A stretch of DNA of 64,000 bases from NCBI RefSeq assembly GCF_000374165.1, contig NZ_KB893714.1, positions 1-64,000 on the forward strand, in the 5' to 3' direction. This stretch comes from Parafrankia elaeagni. Lineage in GTDB: Bacteria > Actinomycetota > Actinomycetes > Frankiales > Frankiaceae. Positions 8,098-17,304 of the stretch are shown piece by piece (positions within the stretch are counted from its first letter, which is position 1; each line of letters starts with the position of its first letter). The notes beneath the pieces are model-generated. The model was not told where the DNA came from and ran no database searches. It saw only the letters and a program-made list of their open reading frames with translations. Position numbers and translations under genes: made by a program.

Positions 8098-10430
8098 TGG
8101 ATCTGCCCGTCGGCGAAAGCCGCGGCGATCTGGAAGGCACACCGATACAGGTCCCGGCTGGCGGGACCGCGGCGAACGCCGCCGCCCCGGCCGACCGGGA
8201 GCAGCGACACGAACAGGAGCAGCCCCAGGCCCAGGGGCAGCGACACGAGCAGGATCGCCGACACGAGCAGAACCCGGCCAACAGTGACCGGGCGGGCGCC
8301 GGCGCGCGGCGGCGGGCCCCGCGCATGCGGGTCCGCCGGCCGCTCAGCCGCCACCCGGTCACGACGGTGCCCTCGCCACCGCCGCGGTCGCGCACCTCCG
8401 ACGGCTCGGACAGCGATGTGCGGGCCGTCCTGCGCATCCCCGAGTTCCGCCGGATGTGGATCCAGCTCAGCCTGTCGAGTCTGGGCGACTGGCTGGGCCT
8501 GCTCGCGACCACGGCACTCGTCACCGAGCTCACCACCAGTTTCTCCGGCAAGGCGTACGCGATCGGCTCACTGCTGATCGTCCGGCTGCTGCCCGCCCTG
8601 GTGCTGGGCCCGCTCGCCGGTGCGATCGCCGACCGCCTCGACCGCCGGCTGACGATGGTCGTCACCGATGTCCTGCGGTTCGCGCTGTTCCTGTCGATCC
8701 CGATCGTCGGCACACTCGAATGGCTGTTGATCGCCTCCTTCCTGGTCGAATGCGTCAGCCTGGTCTGGGCGCCGGCCAAGGAGGCCTCGATCCCGCACCT
8801 GGTCCCGCGCAACCGGCTCGCGGCGGCCAACACGCTCAGCCTGATCACGACCTACGGCACGGCCCCGCTCGCGGCTGCGATCTTCACACTGCTCGCCACG
8901 GTGTCCCGCGCCCTGGCACCGAGCATCAGCTTCTTCGAGGACCGCTCGCTCGACATCGCGCTGTACTTCAACGCCGCCACGTTCCTCGGCTCCGCTGTCG
9001 TGATCTGGGGCCTGCGCTCGATCGGCCGCGCGGAACGGCCCGAGCACGGCTCCGAGCCGGGCTTCTTCGCCTCGATCACCGAGGGCTGGAAGTTCGTCGG
9101 CCAGGACCGGCTCGTCCGCGGGCTCGTCGTGGGCATTCTCGGCGGTTTCGCCGGGGCCGGCTGCGTGGTCGCGCTCGGCAAGCTCTACGTCGAGCTCCTC
9201 GGCGGCGGCGACTCCGCCTACGGTGTGCTCTTCGGTGCCGTCTTCATCGGTCTGGCGAGCGGGATGGCCGCCGGGCCGCGGCTGCTCGGCGACTACAGCC
9301 GGACCCGCCTGTTCGGCGTCTGTGTCACCGGTGCGGGTATCACGCTGGTCATCGTCGCGATCATCCCGAACCTGGTGATCGCCTGCATCCTGGTCGTGCT
9401 CGTCGGCGCCTTCGCCGGCGTCGCCTGGGTCACCGGCTACACCCTGCTGCAGGCCGAGGTGGCCGACGAGCTGCGCGGCCGCACGTTCGCGCTGGTGCAG
9501 TCGCTGGTCCGGGTGGACCTTCTGCTCGTCCTGGCGGCCGCCCCGGGCCTCGTGGGGCTGATCGGCTTTCACGAGGTCCACCTGTGGGGGGACATCAACG
9601 TCCGTGCGGACGGGGTCACCGCCGTGCTGCTGGGCGGCGGGCTGCTGGCCGTCGCCGTGGGCCTGTTCTCCTACCGGCAGATGGATGACAAGGTCGGCGA
9701 GGCCGTCCTGCCGGAGCTGTGGAACGCGGTGCGGGGGCGTCGGTACCGCCCCAGTCGGCGGCCCCGGCACGCCGGGCTGTTCGTCACCGTCGAGGGTGCC
9801 GCTGGTGCCGGTACGGCGGCGCAGCTCGAACTGCTCGAGGAGTGGCTCGCGGCCAGCGGGCGCGAGGTCGTCGTCGTCCGGGAGAAGAGCGGGACCCCGC
9901 TCGGGACCGGCCTGCGCGAGCTGCTGGACGACCCGTCCACCCGCCCGAGCGTGCGGACCGAGGCCCTGCTGGACGCGGCCGACCGGGCCGAGCAGGTCGC
10001 GCGGATCATCGAGCCCGCGCTCGCCCGCGGCGCGATTGTCCTGACCGACCGGTACGCGGACTCCTCGATCGCCTACCAGGGGGCCGACCAGCGTCTCGAC
10101 CGCAACGAGCTGGCCGTGCTGGCCCAGTGGGCGACCCACTCGTTGCTGCCCGACGTCACGATCCTGCTGGATCTGCCACCCGACCTGGCACCGACACCCG
10201 ACGGCGCTGGCAACGGCAAGGAGAAGGATAACGGCAAGGACAACGGCAACGGCCCGGCTTCGGCGGCGTACCAGCAGCGGGTGCGGGAGCAGTTCCGCCG
10301 GCTCGCCGAGGAGGATCCGGACCGACACGTCACCTTCGACGGCACGCTGTCCGCGCAGGAGCTGCACCGCAGGATTCGCCCGCTGATCGCCGGCCGCCTC
10401 GTCAGCGGGACCGAGGCCGCCGCCGTCTGA
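8097..10430 (+). CDS. tmk: MFS transporter-thymidylate kinase fusion with degenerate P-loop
   Basis: A 777-residue protein. Residues 1-75 are polar and Gln/Arg-rich. About 105-545 form a 12-helix major-facilitator domain. About 560-770 resemble dTMP kinase: a FVTVEG strand, a DRY motif near residue 650, an LLDLPPD strand and a C-terminal HRRIRPLI helix. The MFS-Tmk fusion occurs at this locus in other actinobacteria, from memory. The P-loop reads GAAGAGTAAQ where dTMP kinases have GxxGxGK(S/T)TQ: Thr573 replaces the invariant Lys and Ala follows, so ATP binding is doubtful. A linker rich in Gly, Lys, Asn and Asp lies near 702-720. ATG 8097 overlaps the topA stop; a later start near 8325 is possible. 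Confidence 0.85.
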   Translation: MDLPVGESRGDLEGTPIQVPAGGTAANAAAPADREQRHEQEQPQAQGQRHEQDRRHEQNPANSDRAGAGARRRAPRMRVRRPLSRHPVTTVPSPPPRSRTSDGSDSDVRAVLRIPEFRRMWIQLSLSSLGDWLGLLATTALVTELTTSFSGKAYAIGSLLIVRLLPALVLGPLAGAIADRLDRRLTMVVTDVLRFALFLSIPIVGTLEWLLIASFLVECVSLVWAPAKEASIPHLVPRNRLAAANTLSLITTYGTAPLAAAIFTLLATVSRALAPSISFFEDRSLDIALYFNAATFLGSAVVIWGLRSIGRAERPEHGSEPGFFASITEGWKFVGQDRLVRGLVVGILGGFAGAGCVVALGKLYVELLGGGDSAYGVLFGAVFIGLASGMAAGPRLLGDYSRTRLFGVCVTGAGITLVIVAIIPNLVIACILVVLVGAFAGVAWVTGYTLLQAEVADELRGRTFALVQSLVRVDLLLVLAAAPGLVGLIGFHEVHLWGDINVRADGVTAVLLGGGLLAVAVGLFSYRQMDDKVGEAVLPELWNAVRGRRYRPSRRPRHAGLFVTVEGAAGAGTAAQLELLEEWLAASGREVVVVREKSGTPLGTGLRELLDDPSTRPSVRTEALLDAADRAEQVARIIEPALARGAIVLTDRYADSSIAYQGADQRLDRNELAVLAQWATHSLLPDVTILLDLPPDLAPTPDGAGNGKEKDNGKDNGNGPASAAYQQRVREQFRRLAEEDPDRHVTFDGTLSAQELHRRIRPLIAGRLVSGTEAAAV

Positions 10431-10492
10431 CGGCGCCCGGACGTCGCGGGCTGCCAGGGCCACCCGGGCAAGGCAGTGCAGGGGTGGACAAT

Positions 10493-11740
10493 GTGCGGGT
10501 GACGGTCTGGGATGCGCTGGTCGGGCAGGACTCCGTCGTCTCGACGCTCACCGCGGCGGCACGCGCGGCCGCGCTGGTGACGACGCAGGGCCCGCTCGCC
10601 GCGGCCCGCGCCGGAATGACTCATTCCTGGCTGTTCACCGGGCCGGCCGGGTCCGGCCTGGCCGTCGCCGCCCGCGCCTTCGCCGCCGCGCTGCTCTGCG
10701 AGAACAGCGCGCCCGGCTGCGGCCGGTGCCCGGGCTGTCACACCGTCCTGTCCGACACCGCCGCCGACCTGCGCACCGTCCGCCCGGAGGGGCTGTCGAT
10801 CGGGGTGCGCGACGTGCGCGCCCTGATCCGGGACGCCGCCAGCGCTCCCAGTGCCGGCCGGTGGCGCATCCTGCTGATCGACGATGCCGACCGGTTCACC
10901 GACTCGGCGGCGAACGCTCTGCTCAAAGCCCTGGAGGAGCCGGCCGAACGGGCGGTGTTCCTGCTCTGCGCGCCGTCCGTCGACGACGTTTTGCCGACGA
11001 TCCGGTCCCGCTGCCGGTCCGTGGCGCTGCGCCTGCCGTCGGTTGACGACGTCACCGCCGCCCTCGTGCGGGAGGGTGTCGACGCGGGACTGGCGCGCAT
11101 GGTCGCGCAGGCTTCCCAGGGGCATGTCGGGCAGGCCCGGCGGCTGGCCGCGGACCCGCAGGCCCGGGCCCGCCGGGAGGCGGTCCTACGGCTGCCGTCC
11201 CGGCTGAACCGGGTCGGTGACTGCCTGGCGGCCGCGGCCGATCTGGTCGACGCCGCCAACGCCGACGCACAGGCCGCCAACGCCGACCGGGACGAGGCCG
11301 AGACGGAAGCACTCAAGACCGCCCTCGGAGTGGGCGCGACCTCGGCCGGCACCCGCTCCGCCTCCGCCCGCGGCGGCGGGCGGGCAGGTGCCAAGCCGAA
11401 GTCGATCCAGGTCCGCGGCGCCGCCGGAGCACTCAAGGAACTCGAGCGGACGCAGAAGAGCCGCGGGCGGCGCACCGTCCTCGACTCCCTCGACCGGGCG
11501 CTGGTCGATCTCGCCGGCCTGTACCGGGACGTCCTGGCCCATCAGCTGCGGGCGGGTGTGGCCCCCGTCCACCCGGACCACGCGGAGGCCATCGAGCGAC
11601 TGGCGGCCACGGCCACTCCGGAGCAGACGCTGCGCCGCTGGGAGGCCGTCCTGGCGACCCGACAGACACTCGCGGACAATCCTGGACTCGTGCCGCAGCT
11701 CACCACGGAGTCGCTCGCGCTCGCGCTACGCGACGCGTGA
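10493..11740 (+). CDS. holB: DNA polymerase III delta-prime subunit
   Basis: A 415-residue clamp-loader subunit. The frame opens VTVWDALVGQD, typical for actinobacterial HolB. A Walker-A-like GPAGSGLAV lacks the Lys, as delta-prime often does. A four-Cys zinc module follows (CENSAPGCGRCPGC), then RILLIDDADRFT and ALLKALEEP, characteristic of the clamp-loader AAA+ core. An Ala-rich charged insert (about residues 245-305) is not part of the core. The C-terminal domain would contact the other clamp-loader subunits. GTG 10493 is chosen because AGGGG at 10480-10484 is best spaced; GTG 10484 and 10499 are alternatives. Gene order tmk-holB is conserved. Confidence 0.92.
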   Translation: MRVTVWDALVGQDSVVSTLTAAARAAALVTTQGPLAAARAGMTHSWLFTGPAGSGLAVAARAFAAALLCENSAPGCGRCPGCHTVLSDTAADLRTVRPEGLSIGVRDVRALIRDAASAPSAGRWRILLIDDADRFTDSAANALLKALEEPAERAVFLLCAPSVDDVLPTIRSRCRSVALRLPSVDDVTAALVREGVDAGLARMVAQASQGHVGQARRLAADPQARARREAVLRLPSRLNRVGDCLAAAADLVDAANADAQAANADRDEAETEALKTALGVGATSAGTRSASARGGGRAGAKPKSIQVRGAAGALKELERTQKSRGRRTVLDSLDRALVDLAGLYRDVLAHQLRAGVAPVHPDHAEAIERLAATATPEQTLRRWEAVLATRQTLADNPGLVPQLTTESLALALRDA

Positions 11741-11822
11741 GAACCTGTTGCGTGACGTCGCCACCCGGAGACGGGCACCGGCGGCGACCGGGCGGCGTGT
11801 CGCCGCCGTACGGGACGGGGGG

Positions 11823-12749
11823 ATGATCATGCGGGTTGCGGCTGTCGGGGACCTTCACGTCGTTCCCGGGTCCGCGCACCGCCTCCGGCCCGTCTACCAG
11901 CGCGCGGCCCTGGTCGCGGATCTTCTTCTGCTCGCCGGGGACCTGACCAACCGGGGCGATCCCGAATCCGCGGCGGAGCTGTGCGCTGTCGTCGGGAACC
12001 TGGACCTGCCGGTGGTGGCCGTACTTGGCAACCACGACCATGACACCGGCGTGGGCGACCAGGTCGCGGCGATGCTCGGCGCTGTCGGCGCCATCGTTCT
12101 CGACGGCACCGCGACAACTGTCGAGACGCCCGGTGGCCAGGTGGGGGTCGCCGGGGTGAAGGGCTTCCCGCAGGGCCATGCGGCCAGCGGTCCTCCCGGC
12201 GCGGACGAGGCCTACCAGCTCCGTGACGCACTGGCGAGGCTTGACACCGACCTGCGCATCGCGCTGACGCACTACGCGCCGGTCGCGGACACGCTCACCG
12301 GCGAGGACCCCGCGATCCACCGGTATCTCGGCAGTTCCCTGCTCGGCGCCGCCATCGACGGTGCGCTGGCCGGCGCCGCCCCCGCGGACTCCCCGGCCGG
12401 CGCTGACCACCCGGGCAGCCAGGGGTCCACCTCCTCGTGGTGGGCCTATGCGGGCACCGGGGCTGCCACCGCACGCGCCGAAGGCGGCCGGCGGGCGGGC
12501 AACGCGGCGACTCTGCCCCGCCTCGGCGTCTGGCCGGAGCCGCACCCGGCCGCAGGGCGCCGCCGGGCCACGGCCGCGGCCCGGCCCACCCGGGAGCCGG
12601 CGACCGCGCTTGCCGTCCACGGGCATGCCCACCACGGCCAGGAGATGGGCCGCACCCCGGGCGGGACGCCGGTCCGCAACGTCGCCCGGCCGGTGATCGT
12701 CGCACCGTTCGCCGTCTACCGTCTTCCGGGGGCCGCCCGGATCGGATGA
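11823..12749 (+). CDS. Calcineurin-like metallophosphoesterase
   Basis: A 308-residue protein with the full set of metallophosphoesterase motifs in order: GDLHV (about 8-12), GDLTNRG, GNHDHD, THYAP and GHAHHG near residue 270. These bind two metals and hydrolyse phosphomono- or diesters; the substrate is unknown. Between THYAP and GHAHHG lies an insert of about 100 residues rich in Ala, Gly, Pro and Arg, unusual for the family and probably disordered. The start is ATG 11823 or ATG 11829, after a run of G at about 11816-11822. It lies 82 bases after holB on the same strand. Confidence 0.85.
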   Translation: MIMRVAAVGDLHVVPGSAHRLRPVYQRAALVADLLLLAGDLTNRGDPESAAELCAVVGNLDLPVVAVLGNHDHDTGVGDQVAAMLGAVGAIVLDGTATTVETPGGQVGVAGVKGFPQGHAASGPPGADEAYQLRDALARLDTDLRIALTHYAPVADTLTGEDPAIHRYLGSSLLGAAIDGALAGAAPADSPAGADHPGSQGSTSSWWAYAGTGAATARAEGGRRAGNAATLPRLGVWPEPHPAAGRRRATAAARPTREPATALAVHGHAHHGQEMGRTPGGTPVRNVARPVIVAPFAVYRLPGAARIG

Positions 12750-12930
12750 CGGCACGGCGCGGACCCGTCCGAACCGGTGCAGACCCCTCTGGTCGCGGCC
12801 GGTGGCTGTGGGGCCCGCCGGCATCACCGGGCGGTCCGAGATGTGCGAACCGAGGGTGCTGACGCCATACCCGTCATAGTCTTCTCCGGGTGTACCGGAC
12901 ACCCGAGCGGGAAAGGTGGCGGGCCGTCGC

Positions 12931-14013
12931 ATGCCGATGATGTGTGCGGTGTCCTTCTCCCGGCGGGGTCGTCTGTACTACGCCGACCCCGGCCCGCACA
13001 GCCCGCGGGTGGGCGACCGGGTGCTGGTCCCGACCGACGAGGGCGCCGAGGTCGCAACCTGCGTATGGGCCCCGCAGTGGGTCAGCGAGGACGTCGGCGG
13101 CCTGCCTGTCCTGGCCGGGCTCGCCGGCGAGGAGGATCTGCGGCGCAACGACGCCTCCCGGCGGCGCCGGGCGCAGGCCAGGGTCGCCGCCCGCAGACTC
13201 GTCCGGGAACATGGCCTGCCGATGAAGGTCATCGGCGTGGATGTCGTCCTCGCGACAAACGCGATCACCATCTATTTCACCGCGGAGAACCGGGTCGATT
13301 TCCGTTCGCTGGTCCGCGATCTCAACCGAACCCTCTCCGCCCGGGTGCAGCTGCGCCAGCTCTCGGCCCGGGACAGCGCCAAGCTCCAGGGGGGCATCGG
13401 TTCCTGTGGGCGGGACCTCTGCTGCTCCACCTTCCTCACCGACTTCGAGCCGGTGAGCGTACGCATGGCCAAGGATCAGAACCTCTCGCTGAACCCGATG
13501 CGGATCAGCGGCGCCTGCGGACGGCTGATGTGCTGCCTCCGCTACGAGCATCCGCTCTACGAGCAGTTCACCGCCGGGGTTCCCGCCCTCGGCGAACGCG
13601 CCTCGACTCCGGTCGGTGACGGCCGTGTGGTCGGCCACGACGTCCCCCGCCAGCAGGTGACGGTCGAGCTCGACGGCGGAGGCCGGCACAGCTGCTCACA
13701 CGCGGACGTCTGCGGATCCCGTCAGGCGTACGAGGCGACCCACGGCTCCCAGCAGCCGGCCTCGGAGCAGCCAGCCTCCGAATCGACCATTTCCGAATCG
13801 CCAGTTTCCGGACCGCCGGGCTGCGCCGTGGGCCCGGGAGCGGAAGCCGCCGCGTGGGCGGAGGGGGCACCGAGGCCGACCGCCGGGGCTGCTGAGGGGC
13901 CCGGGCACCCGGGTGTCCCGCCGGACGTCTCCGGCTCGGAGCCCTCAGCGCCCTCGGAGCCCTCAGCGCCCTCGGAGCGGCGCAGGCGGTCCCGCCGACG
14001 CGGGGAGCAGTAG
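12931..14013 (+). CDS. ricT: PSP1/RicT-type regulatory protein
   Basis: A 360-residue protein whose first 265 residues are the PSP1 domain (MMCAVSFSRRGRLYY, GDRVLVPTDEG). It carries the family's conserved cysteines in GSCGRDLCCSTF and GACGRLMCCLRYEH; in Bacillus RicT related cysteines take part in an Fe-S-containing RicA/RicF/RicT complex that affects RNA maturation and sporulation. The ricA and ricF partners are not visible here. The tail from about residue 270 is low-complexity (repeats of PASEQ and PSAPSE). ATG 12931 is chosen since related proteins start near MMCAV; GTG 12916 is possible. It follows holB as in related actinobacteria. Confidence 0.85.
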   Translation: MPMMCAVSFSRRGRLYYADPGPHSPRVGDRVLVPTDEGAEVATCVWAPQWVSEDVGGLPVLAGLAGEEDLRRNDASRRRRAQARVAARRLVREHGLPMKVIGVDVVLATNAITIYFTAENRVDFRSLVRDLNRTLSARVQLRQLSARDSAKLQGGIGSCGRDLCCSTFLTDFEPVSVRMAKDQNLSLNPMRISGACGRLMCCLRYEHPLYEQFTAGVPALGERASTPVGDGRVVGHDVPRQQVTVELDGGGRHSCSHADVCGSRQAYEATHGSQQPASEQPASESTISESPVSGPPGCAVGPGAEAAAWAEGAPRPTAGAAEGPGHPGVPPDVSGSEPSAPSEPSAPSERRRRSRRRGEQ

Positions 14014-14112
14014 ACAGACACACAGCGCATGCCAGGGCACGCGGGCGGCAGCTTGCCGAGGTCCGTTCCGCTGCCCGCAAACCGAGTACGCCTACACGAT
14101 CCGGGGGGCACC

Positions 14113-14775
14113 GTGGGACGGTTGACGTGGTTGGTAAGACACGGGGAGAGCATGGCGAACGCGGGTCTGCCGACCGCGGATCCGCATGACATCGCGCTGA
14201 CCGAGCTGGGTCTGCGGCAGGCCGACGTCGTGGCCGACGCGGTTCCGCGCGCCCCGTCGCTGGTTGTGACCTCGAGTTTCCTGCGGGCTCGGCGCACCGC
14301 CCGGCCGACTTCCCGCAGGTTCCCCACCGTGCCCGAGGAGATCTGGGAGGTGCAGGAGTTCACCTATCTGGGCAGCCTGCACGGCCAGAACCTCAGTGAC
14401 CGGGAGCGCGCGCCGTTCGCCGAGACGTACTGGCACGCGGCGAACCCGTATGCGGTCGACCGGCCGGATCTCGGCTGCGAGTCGTTCGCCGGGCTGATGG
14501 ACCGCGCCGATCGGCTGCTGGCCCGGCTGAGCCTGATCCCCGATGGCCTCGTCGTGGTCTTCAGCCACGGAATGTTCATCCGCGCGGTGGACTGGTGCCT
14601 GCGCAGCCGCGCGGGCAGTGTCGACCGCCTCGACATGGGCGGCTACCGGGAGCACCAGCGGGGCAACCCCGTCCCGAACGGGTCGATCATCGAGTTGGAC
14701 CTCGACGACAAGGAGCTCCGCGAGCCGATCGAACTCACGGATCGAAGCGGTAGCCCATTCCCCGCAGTGTGGTGA
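14113..14775 (+). CDS. Histidine phosphatase family protein
   Basis: A 220-residue protein with the phosphoglycerate-mutase-like signature: LVRHGESMANAG at the N-terminus (phospho-acceptor His near residue 9), an internal Arg in SFLRARRTA, and a second His in VVFSHGMFIRAVDW. The fold removes phosphate from small molecules or proteins; the substrate is not known. GTG 14113 is preceded by a GGGGGG run at 14103-14108. Its last 41 bases overlap the 3' end of the convergent response-regulator gene. Confidence 0.85.
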   Translation: MGRLTWLVRHGESMANAGLPTADPHDIALTELGLRQADVVADAVPRAPSLVVTSSFLRARRTARPTSRRFPTVPEEIWEVQEFTYLGSLHGQNLSDRERAPFAETYWHAANPYAVDRPDLGCESFAGLMDRADRLLARLSLIPDGLVVVFSHGMFIRAVDWCLRSRAGSVDRLDMGGYREHQRGNPVPNGSIIELDLDDKELREPIELTDRSGSPFPAVW

Positions 14776-15466
14776 CGAGCCGGCGTTGTGGCGGTCTGCC
14801 CTCGACCTTGGTCCGCACGCGCCGCACATGTTCGGTCACGGTGGCTGGATCCTGGAACCGGGTCCCCCAGACCTGTTCCAGCAGCTCCTCCCGGCTGAAC
14901 ACCCGGCGAGGGTGCCGGGCCAGGAAGGCCAGCAGCTCGTACTCGCGTGCGGTCAGGTCCACCCGCTCGCCGGCGACGGCCACCTCACGGGCCCGCAGGT
15001 CGATCGAGACGTCGCCGTAGACGAGCGGCTCGTTGCCGTCGCCCGTGCGCTGCGGCGGGGCCTCCACGGGCCGGCGGCGCAGCCGGGCGCGGACCCGGGC
15101 GACCAGCTCACGCAGCGAGTACGGCTTGACCACGTAGTCGTCGGCGCCCAGCTCGAGGCCGACAACCCGGTCAACCTCCTCGGCACGGCCGGTGAGCATG
15201 ATCACCGGAACCTCGCTGGTCTGCCGCAGCCGACTCAGGACGGCGAAGCCGTCCATCCTCGGCATTGCCACGTCCAGCACAACGAGATCCACCTCGGTGG
15301 TCTGGAACAGCCGCAGCGCCGCCTCGCCGTCCGCAGCCTCCAGCACGCGGTACCCGAATCGCTCAAGGCTGCGCGCCAGTGCGATCCGCGATGCCTCGTC
15401 GTCTTCGGCAATCAGCAGCGACGCTCCGCGCGTCGTTCCTGGCGCACCTTCCCCGGCCCCGGTCAT
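14735..15466 (-). CDS. OmpR/PhoB-family response regulator (orphan)
   Basis: A 243-residue two-domain regulator. The receiver domain holds the acidic pair in LLIAEDDEASR, phospho-acceptor Asp in LVVLDVAMPRMDGF, Thr in IMLTGRAEE and Lys in VVKPYSLREL. The C-terminal winged helix (LTAREYELLAFLARHPRRVFSR ends the core, then VTEHVRRVRTKVE and RGMGYRFDP) binds DNA. No histidine kinase lies next to it, so its partner is encoded elsewhere. Start ATG 15466 is the family's usual position. The 3' end overlaps the histidine-phosphatase gene by 41 bases tail to tail. Confidence 0.92.
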   Translation of the reverse strand: MTGAGEGAPGTTRGASLLIAEDDEASRIALARSLERFGYRVLEAADGEAALRLFQTTEVDLVVLDVAMPRMDGFAVLSRLRQTSEVPVIMLTGRAEEVDRVVGLELGADDYVVKPYSLRELVARVRARLRRRPVEAPPQRTGDGNEPLVYGDVSIDLRAREVAVAGERVDLTAREYELLAFLARHPRRVFSREELLEQVWGTRFQDPATVTEHVRRVRTKVEGRPPQRRLVTTLRGMGYRFDP

Positions 15467-15854
15467 GGAGCGAAACCCTACGCAACCTCACCGGAGCCAC
15501 TGCGACCGGGGGTGCCTTTTCGGCACCTTCAGACCGACCCGTCCGGAGAACCGCTCGCGATTTCGTCACGGAAAGCCCTGCCCGACATGCGATCAGTGCA
15601 CGTCCCGATCTCGGCCCTTCTGCGGGGCAACCGACGGTCCACCTCGCGTGGCTTACTGCTCAGAACGTCAGATCAGTGACGTCCCGACGTCGGCACGCGA
15701 CCGGCGGCCCACCGGGTGCGTCACGGGATGCGAACGGCTGTGGGTGGATGCGCAACCCCGGCCGCGGGTGCCGATCGCCACCGGGCTCCCGTCTGGCATA
15801 CTCGTGCGGGCAGGGCGGTGACGGTGTCTGTGAACCCGCACTCGCCCAGCAGTC
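15467..15854. other. Intergenic region between response regulator and tRNA-Thr
   Basis: About 390 bases with no convincing gene. It must contain the promoters of the minus-strand response regulator and of tRNA-Thr. I cannot place either with confidence. Confidence 0.4.
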
Positions 15855-15926
15855 GCCGGAGTAGCTCAGTGGCAGAGCAATCGCCTCGTAAGCGATAGGT
15901 CGCGGGTTCAATCCCCGCCTCCGGCT
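15855..15926 (+). tRNA. tRNA-Thr (anticodon CGU)
   Basis: The 72-base cloverleaf is complete. The acceptor stem is GCCGGAG with CTCCGGC and discriminator T. The D arm is GTAGCTCAGTGGCAGAGC. The anticodon stem ATCGC/GCGAT encloses the loop CTCGTAA, giving anticodon CGT, which reads ACG. The T arm is GCGGG-TTCAATC-CCCGC. The CCA end is not encoded. Confidence 0.96.
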
Positions 15927-16112
15927 CACATTCAGTTCTGATCGGGGAGAGCCCCGAGCGCGAGCCTCCCGCCGGCAGCTCGGTGCGCACAGCCGGAACC
16001 GTCCCGCGAACCCGTGCAGCGACCGGCCCACAGCGTTCCGGCCTGCTACGTGCTGGCCCGCACAACGTGCCGACGCGTACTGCGGGCCGCCCCGGAGCCT
16101 CGTCCCACACGG

Positions 16113-16151
16113 AAAAGGGCGGCCGGCGGGTTGTTTCCCCACCAGCCGCCC
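16113..16151 (-). terminator. Terminator of ppa
   Basis: On the minus strand a GC-rich stem (about 14 bp with two mismatches, arms near 16138-16151 and 16117-16130) is followed directly by TTTT at 16116-16113. It lies about 45 bases beyond the ppa stop and looks like an intrinsic terminator. Confidence 0.65.
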
Positions 16152-16195
16152 GCGACGGCACGCCCAGATCTCAGCGTGCGGGCGTCACACTCCGG

Positions 16196-16729
16196 TCACG
16201 CCGTGCGGGCGTGCTCGGCATCGTCAGCACCATGCTCGGCCTCGGAGTCCTTGAGTCGGGTGATCGAGTCGAGAATCTCCTTCTCGGCGTCGCGGCGGTC
16301 GACCCAGGAGGCGCCCTCCACCGACTTGCCGGGCTCCAGGTCCTTGTAGACCTCGAAGAAGTGCTGGATCTCCAGCCGGTCGAACTCCGGAAGGTGACGG
16401 ATGTCACGCAGGTGCTCCTGGCGGACGTCCGCGACCGGGACGCACAGGACCTTGTCGTCCGGGCCCTTCTCGTCCGTCATGCGGAACATTCCGATGGTCC
16501 GGCACCGCACCAGGCAGCCCGGGAACGTCGGCTCCTCCAGCAGGACGAGCGCGTCGAGCGGGTCACCGTCCCGACCGAGGGTGCCCTCGATGAACCCGTA
16601 GTCGGACGGGTAGTGGGTGGACGTGAACAGCATCCGGTCGAGCCGGATACGCCCGGTGTGGTGATCCATCTCGTACTTGTTGCGCTGCCCCTTGGGGATC
16701 TCGATGGTCACATCGAACTCAAGGTCCAC
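16196..16729 (-). CDS. ppa: Inorganic pyrophosphatase (family I)
   Basis: A 177-residue soluble enzyme that hydrolyses pyrophosphate to two phosphates. The signature [13 protein letters not shown] carries the metal-binding aspartates; the start [14 protein letters not shown] and [12 protein letters not shown] are also diagnostic. GTG 16729 gives the family length (about 160-180 residues), while the open frame runs nearly 200 codons further upstream without homology. The acidic tail ([16 protein letters not shown]) is a small extension. The same chromosome segment also encodes the membrane H+-pyrophosphatase. It is divergent from dacB. Confidence 0.95.
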   Translation of the reverse strand: MDLEFDVTIEIPKGQRNKYEMDHHTGRIRLDRMLFTSTHYPSDYGFIEGTLGRDGDPLDALVLLEEPTFPGCLVRCRTIGMFRMTDEKGPDDKVLCVPVADVRQEHLRDIRHLPEFDRLEIQHFFEVYKDLEPGKSVEGASWVDRRDAEKEILDSITRLKDSEAEHGADDAEHARTA

Positions 16730-17304
16730 GCCGTTCCCTGTCTCCTTCGGTCCGTCCGGCGCCGACGGCCGGATCTGTTCTGCCGTACGCACGCTGGTCC
16801 CACCTCGCGCCGGGCAAACGCCGCGCATACCTCGCGGGCCGGCTGCCTGGCACCCGGCCGTGACCGGAGTGCGTGCGGGTCCACTGTGCCCTGCGCGCGA
16901 CGGCGGGACGTGGCGGGGGCCCGGTCGGGCCCCCGACTCGCCGGTCACCGCGGCCGGATGTCGCGCCCGTCCGGTACCCCGTCCGGTACATCGTGCCCGT
17001 TGCACCTCTGCGCGAGCCCGGAAGTGTGGTCTTCTTCGTACCCCACACCAGCTGTCCGGCGGAGATCCGCCGGCCGTTTCTCCCCCCGAACGCACCCGCC
17101 CCGCCGATGTGAGGGAGATGTTCCCCCACGTCCGGAGCCCACGCGACCCGGCCGCCGGCCGACCGGCCGCGGCCGGAAACGACGACGCCGTTCCCGGGAG
17201 ATCGAGCCCGTCCCGGCATGCCGAACAAGATCCCCACCGTGTCAATACGGGCGTGCGCGGCACAGGGCTGTCCGGGAGCTGCGGGGCTGCGTAATCTTCC
17301 GCGG
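16730..17304. other. Divergent promoter region between ppa and dacB
   Basis: About 575 bases with no gene I can support. It contains a 9-bp GC hairpin near 16914-16933 and presumably the two divergent promoters. Confidence 0.4.

Noticed and set aside
4363-8142. 1259-codon minus-strand frame over topA
   Set aside because: High-GC antisense artefact; composition is Arg/Gly/Leu-rich and the topA reading is unambiguous.
8568-10463. 631-codon minus-strand frame over the MFS-Tmk gene
   Set aside because: Low-complexity shadow frame with no recognisable domain.
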